Below are positions 55,845-62,384 of a stretch of DNA of 64,000 bases, piece by piece. The notes under the pieces are model-generated. The model ran no database searches and was not told where the DNA came from. It saw only the letters and a list, made by a program, of their open reading frames with translations. This DNA is from Ferruginibacter paludis (GTDB taxonomy: Bacteria > Bacteroidota > Bacteroidia > Chitinophagales > Chitinophagaceae). Every line of letters begins with the position of its first letter. Positions within the stretch are counted from its first letter, which is position 1. The position numbers and the translations under genes were made by a program. The stretch lies in NCBI RefSeq assembly GCF_030409685.1, contig NZ_JAUFQJ010000005.1:1-64000 (forward strand), given 5' to 3'.

Positions 55845-55908
55845 GTTCATAATTGGTTATCTGTGTTCTACTTTGTTCAATATTGTTCAACCATGTTCTA
55901 AATTGTTC
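55845..55908 (+). repeat. GTTC motif on a 10-bp register
   Basis: GTTC occurs at 55845, 55865, 55875, 55885, 55895 and 55905, i.e. on an exact 10-bp lattice with one position (55855) degenerate. Spacers differ in sequence, so it is a phased motif array and not a simple tandem duplication. It is 128 bp upstream of the DUF6266 gene. The rest of 55473-56035 holds no gene I can support. Confidence 0.9.
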
Positions 55909-56035
55909 ACTTGCAAACAACTACATATTAATTGTATGTTAACCGCGTTATACTGTAGAACAACTGTGTGCCTTTACACGATCGGGTAAAATAAGTATAC
56001 AGTATTTTTTAAAATCTAAAACCCAATTAAAAATC

Positions 56036-56674
56036 ATGGGAAAATTTTCAAAAGGAATCCTTGGCGGATTCTCAGGCAAAGTAGGCAATGTAGTCGGCGG
56101 CAACTGGAAAGGCGTTGATTACATGCGAAGTAAAAGTTCTTTCAAAAATCTCAATCCCAGCGATGCCCAACTGGCGCAGCAGCTGAAATTCGGGATGTGC
56201 ATCCGTTTTGTACAAAGCATGAGCGGTTTGCTGGAAATGACCTTTAACAACTTCGCCGTTAAAAAAACAGGTGTTAACAGCGCCCTGAGTTATACACTCA
56301 AAAATGCTGTTACTGGTGTGTACCCCATTTTCAGCATTGACTATGCCAGTGTGCTGGTAAGCCGCGGCGATTTGCCGAACGTGCTGGCACCGGGCGTTAT
56401 AATGGGAGTAGGCAGCCAGCTTGTTTACAGCTGGACGGACAACACAGGCGTGGGCGTAGCAAAGGCTACCGATAAAGCCGTTCCGGTTGCTTACTGCCCC
56501 AGCCTGAACCAATGCATCTACGTTACCAGTGGTGCAGACCGTAGTTCACTAACTGAAACCCTTAACCTGGCTGCCTTTAGTGGCAGGGCGGTAGAAACCT
56601 ACCTGGGTTTTATAAGTGAAACAGGGTTGAATATTGCCAGCAGTTTGTACACTGGCTCTGTTCTGGTATCCTAA
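56036..56674 (+). CDS. DUF6266-family protein
   Basis: A 212-residue protein of the DUF6266 family, known from Bacteroidota, often in many copies. The conserved start is MGKFSKGILGGFSGKVGNVVGGNWKGVDYMRS, with later GRAVETYLGFISE, and the middle holds TDKAVPVAYCPSLNQCIYV. No signal peptide or membrane helix. Function is unknown. It is the only clear plus-strand gene in the window and is preceded by phased repeats. Base composition is visibly more GC-rich than the neighbouring GT genes, which suggests separate ancestry. Confidence 0.85.
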   Translation: MGKFSKGILGGFSGKVGNVVGGNWKGVDYMRSKSSFKNLNPSDAQLAQQLKFGMCIRFVQSMSGLLEMTFNNFAVKKTGVNSALSYTLKNAVTGVYPIFSIDYASVLVSRGDLPNVLAPGVIMGVGSQLVYSWTDNTGVGVAKATDKAVPVAYCPSLNQCIYVTSGADRSSLTETLNLAAFSGRAVETYLGFISETGLNIASSLYTGSVLVS

Positions 56675-56748
56675 TCCTATGCTGAAAAACCGCCAGCATT
56701 ACTATGATGCGCTGCCTTACCCGTGGCGCATCATTTTTTTGTTTTAAA

Positions 56749-56790
56749 GCGGAAGGCTGAAAGCCGAAAGCTTAAGGCTTAAGGCGAAGG
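56749..56790 (+). repeat. Heptad array between convergent genes
   Basis: Six 7-bp units: GCGGAAG, GCTGAAA, GCCGAAA, GCTTAAG, GCTTAAG, GCGAAGG. It lies between the convergent DUF6266 and WbpD-like genes. The prefix is GC here, whereas most other arrays begin GT. Confidence 0.88.
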
Positions 56791-56808
56791 CAGCAGACGT
56801 TTATTCGA

Positions 56809-57375
56809 TTATAACTTTTTTACTGTTTCGTTTTTTAGTTCGTATTGCTCGCCGCTTTCGGGGCAGGTGGCTTTTCCTTCGGGTGAAAAATGCAGGGTGT
56901 GCCCGTACTCACTTACCCAGCCTTTTTGCCGGGCGGGGTTACCCATCATCAAGGCATAGGGTTTTACCGGTTTGGTAATTACAGCGCCTGCACCAATCAT
57001 ACAAAACTCCCCGAGCTCATTACCACAGATGATGGTTGCATTCGCCCCAATACTTGCGCCTCTTTTTACCCAGGTTTTTTTAAATTGATTTTTGCGTTCA
57101 ATGGCACTGCGGGGATTGATGACATTGGTAAATACCATCGATGGCCCCAGGAAGACGTCGTCTTCACACACCACGCCGGTATAGACTGACACATTATTCT
57201 GCACTTTTACTTTATTCCCCAACACCACCTCGGGCCCTATGAATACATTCTGACCAATATTGCAATTACTGCCCACCGTACATCCGCTCATCAAGTGCGT
57301 AAAATGCCAGATACTGGTACCGTCGCCGATATTGCAGCCTTCTTCTACTATTGCGGTATCGTGTTTGAAATACAT
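56809..57375 (-). CDS. WbpD/WlbB-like N-acetyltransferase (LbH)
   Basis: A 188-residue left-handed beta-helix enzyme. Hexapeptide repeats run through AIVEEGCNIGDGTSIWHFTHLMSGCTVGSNCNIGQNVFIGPEVVLGNKVKVQNNVSVYTGVVCEDDVFLGPSMVFTNVINPRSAIERKNQFKKTWVKRGASIGANATIICGNELGEFCMIGAGAVITKPVKPYALMMGNPARQKGWVSEYG. WHFTHL and VQNNVSVYTGV are diagnostic of enzymes that acetylate UDP-3-amino sugars (WbpD group). It may make UDP-2,3-diacetamido sugars, but the partner dehydrogenase and aminotransferase were not found nearby. A heptad array begins 2 bp upstream of the start. Confidence 0.92.
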   Translation of the reverse strand: MYFKHDTAIVEEGCNIGDGTSIWHFTHLMSGCTVGSNCNIGQNVFIGPEVVLGNKVKVQNNVSVYTGVVCEDDVFLGPSMVFTNVINPRSAIERKNQFKKTWVKRGASIGANATIICGNELGEFCMIGAGAVITKPVKPYALMMGNPARQKGWVSEYGHTLHFSPEGKATCPESGEQYELKNETVKKL

Positions 57376-57376
57376 C

Positions 57377-57411
57377 GTTGTGAGTGGTGAGTGGTCAGTT
57401 GTGAGTGTGAA
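57377..57411 (+). repeat. Heptad array abutting the WbpD-like start
   Basis: Five 7-bp units (GTTGTGA, GTGGTGA, GTGGTCA, GTTGTGA, GTGTGAA). It begins 2 bp before the ATG. In the mRNA it is a C/A-rich, G-poor leader. Confidence 0.85.
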
Positions 57412-57495
57412 GTCGGCTGGTTAGGAAGACTCCCCTTTCAAACCGGTCTTTCTTCTTTTAAAATCTTCGTTTTATTGAAGAACCTGTTCCCTGGT

Positions 57496-57538
57496 AATCA
57501 TTTTAATCAAATTAATCATCCAAAATCACAGTTCAGAC
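57496..57538 (+). repeat. AATCA motif series ending GTTCAGAC, copy 1
   Basis: AATCA at 57496, 57505, 57514 and 57524 (9-10 bp apart), followed by CAGTTCAGAC. A second series at 57660-57700 ends the same way (AATCATGTTCAGAC). The gap 57412-57793 has no gene I can support. Confidence 0.65.
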
Positions 57539-57549
57539 CCCCTTTTAAG

Positions 57550-57570
57550 GTTATAAGTTATAAGTTCTTG
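57550..57570 (+). repeat. Short heptad array (GTTATAA)
   Basis: Three 7-bp units GTTATAA, GTTATAA, GTTCTTG. Followed by GGGCGTTTGCTGATC, which resembles sequence after the array at 57711. Confidence 0.7.
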
Positions 57571-57659
57571 GGCGTTTGCTGATCGGAGATAATACTTTTT
57601 CATTGCACACCTGGTCCGTTATAAATTGTCGTATTACTGAAAGAGTTTGAAGTTAGATA

Positions 57660-57700
57660 GATCATGTAAATCAAGTGAATCCTATAAATCATGTTCAGAC
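57660..57700 (+). repeat. AATCA-type motif series ending GTTCAGAC, copy 2
   Basis: ATCA/AATC motifs about 9-10 bp apart (57661, 57669, 57678, 57687) end with ATGTTCAGAC, like copy 1 at 57496-57538. Confidence 0.6.
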
Positions 57701-57710
57701 AATGTTAGCA

Positions 57711-57738
57711 GTTATAAGTTGTAGGTTATAAGTTATAA
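57711..57738 (+). repeat. Short heptad array (GTTATAA/GTTGTAG)
   Basis: Four exact 7-bp units: GTTATAA, GTTGTAG, GTTATAA, GTTATAA. It lies about 56 bp after the GT4 stop codon (57794) in the minus sense. Confidence 0.8.
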
Positions 57739-57793
57739 CTTTTGGGGCCTTTGCTGATCCGAATAATAATCCTAACAATAACCTTAACAAAAA

Positions 57794-58903
57794 TTATTGC
57801 AGCACCGCCTTCAACTTTTGTTTGTATGCTTCAAAACCAAAATAACGCTGCACCTCTTCTGTTTCCGGTGTTACTTGTTTGCTGCCGTTTAATACTGCTT
57901 CAATGGCCTCCGTTATTTGATGCTGGTTATTTGGATCTACCAGTATCCCCAACCTTCCGTTTTGCAATGCATCTACCGAACCGTCCACATTGCCAGCTAT
58001 TACCGGCTTACCGTAAAACATAGCTTCTATAAATACAATACCAAATCCTTCCTTCTGGCTGGGCATGATGTACAGATCGGCGAGGGCGTAATGCGCTGCC
58101 AGTTCTGCATCGGGGATGAATCCGGAAAAAATAATATTTTGTTGCACACCTAATTTGGTGATTAAGGCATCCAGTCTCGCTTTTTCCGCGGCATCGTATT
58201 TACCTACCAGCATGTATTTTATGCAAGGGATGCTTTTCTTTAAATCACTCACAGACCGGATTACCTGCTCATAGCCTTTGTACTGTTCGTTGTAAGCCAT
58301 GCGGGTGAGTGTTAAAACCACTTTATCAGCCGCTTCAATTCCATATCTTGCCAGCAACGATGCAGGTTTGCCACCGGTTAACGGAACGGGGAGAAATGGA
58401 TCCAGGCAATTGTTCAGCACCGTAATTTTATTTTCAGGCAAATTGTTTTCACTGATCAGCTTCTGCTTTGTAAACTGGCTTACAGCCAGGATCAGATCAC
58501 ATTTACGTAAGGCCATCCGCTTCCACCAGGGAAAGGCCTGCCATACTTCGATGCCGTGCGCCATTAATACAAGCTTAGTTTTCGGCGAACATAATTTAAT
58601 GATATAACCAATCAGCAATAAGTTAACGTGACTTAACAGTATGCGCTCGCACCCCATTCCCATTTTGAAAACGCAATTAAAGAACCGAAACCGGTTTTTA
58701 CCAAAACCCCTGAAAATAGTGGCGGGGAAATAGGCTGTATTGATATCCGCCGACTCATCGTACAACGAATAAATTGTTATCTTTTTAGGGCTGTCCTGCT
58801 CAAACAACTCCTGCATGGCTTTACCAGCCACCCTGCAAACTTTTTCAATACCACCCGTGGCTGAAAAAACCCGGAGCGTACAAAATATAGTGGTATTATG
58901 CAT
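57794..58903 (-). CDS. Family 4 glycosyltransferase
   Basis: A 369-residue GT-B enzyme: CTLRVFSATGGIEKVCRVAGKAM (acceptor GG), LVLMAHGIEVWQAFPWWKRMALRKCDLILAVSQFTKQKLI, VVLTLTRMAYNEQYKGYEQVIRSVSDL, YMLVGKYD, IIFSGFIPDAELAAHYALADLYIMPSQKEGFGIVFIEAMFYGKPVIAGNVDGSVDALQNGRLGILVDPNN. E-x7-E is EGFGIVFIE. All motifs intact. It overlaps the AsnB-like gene by 8 bp. Confidence 0.94.
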   Translation of the reverse strand: MHNTTIFCTLRVFSATGGIEKVCRVAGKAMQELFEQDSPKKITIYSLYDESADINTAYFPATIFRGFGKNRFRFFNCVFKMGMGCERILLSHVNLLLIGYIIKLCSPKTKLVLMAHGIEVWQAFPWWKRMALRKCDLILAVSQFTKQKLISENNLPENKITVLNNCLDPFLPVPLTGGKPASLLARYGIEAADKVVLTLTRMAYNEQYKGYEQVIRSVSDLKKSIPCIKYMLVGKYDAAEKARLDALITKLGVQQNIIFSGFIPDAELAAHYALADLYIMPSQKEGFGIVFIEAMFYGKPVIAGNVDGSVDALQNGRLGILVDPNNQHQITEAIEAVLNGSKQVTPETEEVQRYFGFEAYKQKLKAVLQ

Positions 58904-60683
58904 GCAACTGGTTTTCCATTAAATAGATAGTAAAAAACTGCGACCAGTGCAGGTTGCCACGGGTAAACTCCTTATGAAACAGGGCAGTCTTTGACCCTGG
59001 TTTACCTTCGGAATACCGGTTGTTACCCAGCCATTCTTTAAACGGAAAAGAAAAACCCATCTTGGGCCGGTTCCAGACTGCTGCCGGAATTTCCTCCTTA
59101 AAACTATCAATCAGTAATTGCTTGTTAAACGACCCTGAATATTTGATATTACTGCACAATTGCAGCACCAGTTTCACAAAGTTAGCGTCTAAAAAAGGTA
59201 CCCTGATCTCTACCCCGTGTGCCATACTCATTACATCTGCATCCCTCAGTAACTGGTTTTGCATATACAGGTTGGTCTCCAGCCAGCTTGCCTGGTTTTT
59301 AGGGGTTAAATTCGCAATGTCGGGCACCTGTGGTTGTTGCTGCAAAATGTCCCAAACGGCCGGTTCCGGCATATCCAGGTAGGCGGCTATCTCTGATGGG
59401 ATAAATTGGCCCCGTAAGAACAGATACATACCCACCGAACCCGGTAAACTAAGGTAACAGAGCCGGCGCAATTTTTTCAATCCCGGCAGCCTGCTGTTTC
59501 TTAACATTGCTGGCGGCAGGTATTGTTTTACCTGCAATGCGGTGGCAATGCGGTTAAATGAAGGATACCCTCCAAACAACTCGTCTCCGCCAATACCAGA
59601 AAGCACCGCTTTCAGGCCTTGCTGCCTGGCATATTTACTGATAAACCAGGTATTGATACCATCACTGCAGGGCAGGTCCATCGCCTGCATGATCGCTGGC
59701 ATATCTGCATGGAAGTCGGCCTCTTTTAACAGGTGCTGGTGCTGCTTTCCCTGTAAGCCCAGCTGCACCATGTCCTGGTATTTTTTTTCGGAGTACAAAG
59801 CCTCGTCAAAAACGAGTGAAATGGTATTGAGATCGGTTATTTCTTTATTGGCCAGGCTGGCAATTATACTTGAATCCAGACCGCCGCTTAAAAAAACGCC
59901 GATGGGCGCATCGCTTAACAAGTGCCGTTTTACCGAAGCAGCCAGGGACTGCTGCACCAGTTCGATGGCCTGCTGCCGGTCATTGATTTGCTCTACATAA
60001 TTAAAGCGGTTGAACGGCTCCTGGCGGCATTCGCCGGACTGCACACTGTAGTGCAGGAACCAGCCTTTTTTCAACGGTTGTACTTCTTTTAACGTAGTAA
60101 CCGGTTCGGGCAGATGGCCATAAGCCATCAGGTAAACCTGCCAGTGCGGGTTAGTATCCTGCAGGTAAGCCAGTCCTTTAAAGGCCCTTACTTCCGAAGC
60201 AAAAGCCAGCCCTTCTTTTGTATGTGCAAAATATAGCGGTTTGATACCCGCTGGATCTCTTACCAGGTAGACAGCGCCTTTTTGATTGTCCCAAAGGGCA
60301 AAGGCAAACATGCCGTTGAATTGCTGAAAAGCTGCTACGCCCCAGTATGCAAATGCCGCCAGTATTACTTCCGTATCGCTGTGCGTGGTAAAGGCAGCGC
60401 CAGCTTTTTGCAGTTTGGCCTTTAACTCCAGGTAATTGTACAATTCTCCATTGTAGCTGATAGTATAACGTCCGCTGCCATAACTCATCGGCTGGTGCCC
60501 GGCAGCAGACAGATCAATTAAACTCAGTCGCCGGTGCCCCAATACCAAATGGTTATCCACATCGGTAAACATCCCCTCATCATCCGGCCCGCCGTGCTTT
60601 TGCACCGTACACATCTCCTTAACCGCAGCTTCAATTGCAGCAACAGGCATGGAGGGGTTTATAAGGCCGGCGATTCTACACAC
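58896..60683 (-). CDS. AsnB-like glutamine amidotransferase (asparagine synthase)
   Basis: A 595-residue class II amidotransferase. The GTG at 60683-60681 is the start, since it leaves Cys2 as the catalytic nucleophile (MCRIAGL). Glutaminase motifs are GHRRLSLIDLSAAGHQPM, SYNGELYNYLELK and HSDTEVILAAF. The synthetase domain has SDAPIGVFLSGGLDSSIIASLA (PP-loop SGGxDS), VLSGIGGDELFGGYPSFNR and RDADVMSMAHGVEIRVPFLD. Two invariant places differ: MCGIAG reads MCRIAG, and HRGPDD reads HGGPDD. In glycan loci such proteins often amidate uronic acids; here that is an inference. A heptad array lies 8 bp before the start. Confidence 0.92.
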   Translation of the reverse strand: MCRIAGLINPSMPVAAIEAAVKEMCTVQKHGGPDDEGMFTDVDNHLVLGHRRLSLIDLSAAGHQPMSYGSGRYTISYNGELYNYLELKAKLQKAGAAFTTHSDTEVILAAFAYWGVAAFQQFNGMFAFALWDNQKGAVYLVRDPAGIKPLYFAHTKEGLAFASEVRAFKGLAYLQDTNPHWQVYLMAYGHLPEPVTTLKEVQPLKKGWFLHYSVQSGECRQEPFNRFNYVEQINDRQQAIELVQQSLAASVKRHLLSDAPIGVFLSGGLDSSIIASLANKEITDLNTISLVFDEALYSEKKYQDMVQLGLQGKQHQHLLKEADFHADMPAIMQAMDLPCSDGINTWFISKYARQQGLKAVLSGIGGDELFGGYPSFNRIATALQVKQYLPPAMLRNSRLPGLKKLRRLCYLSLPGSVGMYLFLRGQFIPSEIAAYLDMPEPAVWDILQQQPQVPDIANLTPKNQASWLETNLYMQNQLLRDADVMSMAHGVEIRVPFLDANFVKLVLQLCSNIKYSGSFNKQLLIDSFKEEIPAAVWNRPKMGFSFPFKEWLGNNRYSEGKPGSKTALFHKEFTRGNLHWSQFFTIYLMENQLHA

Positions 60684-60690
60684 TTTTTGA

Positions 60691-60756
60691 GTTATGAGTT
60701 ATAAGTGATAAGTGACAAAAAGTTATGAGTTATAGGTTGTAAGTTATAAGTTGTTC
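60691..60756 (+). repeat. Heptad array before the AsnB-like gene
   Basis: Nine 7-bp units with a 3-nt interruption at 60719-60721: GTTATGA, GTTATAA, GTGATAA, GTGACAA, then GTTATGA, GTTATAG, GTTGTAA, GTTATAA, GTTGTTC. It begins 8 bp from the GTG start. Confidence 0.9.
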
Positions 60757-60793
60757 GGTTCGGGAACCCTTGCTTATTCCTGAAACAAAAACA

Positions 60794-60821
60794 GTTTTAA
60801 GTGATAGGTGATAGGTAATAA
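60794..60821 (+). repeat. Heptad array, second block before AsnB-like gene
   Basis: Four 7-bp units: GTTTTAA, GTGATAG, GTGATAG, GTAATAA. The gap 60684-61617 holds only this, the previous array and hairpin repeat array 3. Confidence 0.85.
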
Positions 60822-60899
60822 GGTACGGGTACCCCGTCTGGATCAACAGGATCTTTAAATATATTGTTATTTTTCAGGGCATAAAACCCAAAAGCTCTT

Positions 60900-61530
60900 A
60901 TCTAAACTTTGGCCCTAACAATCCTAACAGTAGAATTACCAAAGCCGAAACCACTATGCACAAAGGTTCAACAAAGCTGTACGGCAGCAACGGGGTGTAT
61001 TCGTTGCTGCCTTGACTTTTTTTTGTTACTTTTTTTGTGTCAAGTAAAAAAAAGTAAACTGGAAAATAACGATTGAATAAAAAGCTTGCGACCTAAATAT
61101 TCAATCCGAAGTGAACCAATTACCTAACCTATCCTTGAGTGGTAGCAAGCCTAACTATAGAATTACCAAAGCCGAAATCACTATGCACGACAGTTCAACA
61201 AAGCTGTACGGCAGCAACGGGGTGTATTCGTTGCTGCCTTGACTTTTTTTTGTTACTTTTTTTGTGTCAAGAAAAAAAAAGTAAAGTGGAAAATAACGAT
61301 TGAATAAAAAGCTTGCGACCTAAATATTCAATCCGAAGTGAACCAATTACCTAACCTATCCTTGAGTGGTAGCAAGCCTAACTATAAAATTACCAAAGCC
61401 GAAATCACTATGCACTACAGTTCAACAAAGCTGTACGGCAGCAACGGGCTGTATTCGTTGCTGCCTTGACTTTTTTTTGTTACTTTTTTTGTGTCCAAGA
61501 CAAAAAAAGTAAAGAAGAAACTGCGAATAA
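60900..61530 (+). repeat. Hairpin repeat array 3, three tandem copies
   Basis: Three direct copies, stems at 60983-61011, 61210-61238 and 61437-61465, an exact 227-bp period. The GC-rich hairpin and T-rich second hairpin match arrays 1 and 2. Copies share the variant GGGGTGTATT (first two), CTGTACGG before the stem, and the flank GTAGCAAGCCTAACTATA (copies 2 and 3). It lies downstream of the nusG-like stop and upstream of the AsnB-like gene. Confidence 0.93.
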
Positions 61531-61617
61531 ATTAAAGCGGTTCTGACCTAAATACAACTAACTATATTTTCGCCTTCCTGAATAATTTTAGAAAGGAAAA
61601 TTTGAAAGCATTATCAA

Positions 61618-62145
61618 TTAAATACTTTCCAAATTTCGTTTATCAAACTGCGCACTCAACTGTAACCCCATACTCTCAATTCTAACCCTCGCCTTATTAC
61701 CCACCAGTTCTACCAATATACCCTGGTAATTCATCAACACCCCCGTTTTAATACGCACCGTACTATTTACTTTCAGCGAAAGATCAGTTACTTCCACATC
61801 CGTAAATTCATTTAAAAACTTACGAATGGTTTGAATTTCGTCTTCGCGGATAGTAGCGGGCTTGCCCAGCCAGTATACATAGTTAAGTACACCATTTACT
61901 TTCCGTATATCCCATTTATCCTCCTCGCTCACTTTTACAAAAACGTAGCCTTTGAAAACAGGTTCAAGCACTACTTTTTTGCGGTCGCTCCATTGCCGGG
62001 TAACCTTGTTAATGGGACAGTAATTTTCAATGCCCTGTTCATCCAGCAATTTCGCCACTTTTTTCTCCCAGCGTGGCTTTGTATACAGTGCATACCATTG
62101 TCCGTTATTCTCCGTCATCGCATAGCTTCGCTTAGCCTCAGTCAC
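61618..62145 (-). CDS. UpxY/NusG-type transcription antiterminator
   Basis: A 175-residue NusG-superfamily protein. The NGN domain reads QWYALYTKPRWEKKVAKLLDEQGIENYCPINKVTRQWSDRKKVVLEPVFKGYVFVKVSEEDKWDIRKVNGVLNYVYWLGKPATI. A conventional KOW region follows (NSTVRIKTGVLMNYQGILVELVGNKARVRIESMGLQLSAQF), better preserved than in the locus A paralogue. The in-frame ATG at 62118 (MTENNGQ) fits family starts better than the first ATG. It follows wzc of locus B by 239 bp. Confidence 0.87.
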   Translation of the reverse strand: MTEAKRSYAMTENNGQWYALYTKPRWEKKVAKLLDEQGIENYCPINKVTRQWSDRKKVVLEPVFKGYVFVKVSEEDKWDIRKVNGVLNYVYWLGKPATIREDEIQTIRKFLNEFTDVEVTDLSLKVNSTVRIKTGVLMNYQGILVELVGNKARVRIESMGLQLSAQFDKRNLESI

Positions 62146-62384
62146 ATTGTTTTTGTAAGAAGCTGATGAAATAATATTTTTTATCCGCTGGTCCGCAGTT
62201 GATTACTGCTTTGTTTTAATTAAATAGCGCTTCAAATTTACCCAAATTAAGATCCGCTCGCTTCTTTAAAAAACGGTGAATACAGATCAACTCATCAAAA
62301 GAGGTTGGGAAATATTTGAAGGGTGTTATAAACCAACTAAAGCCAGTATTTTTCTTAAATTGTCGTCTCTTCCCCACATTTCAA

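Noticed and set aside
55780..55989. Plus-strand frame of 69 codons in the GTTC array
   Set aside because: Low-complexity, Cys- and Leu-rich product produced by the phased motif; no start context or family.
56072..56512. A 146-codon minus frame opposite the DUF6266 gene
   Set aside because: Antisense shadow of a gene with a clear family match.
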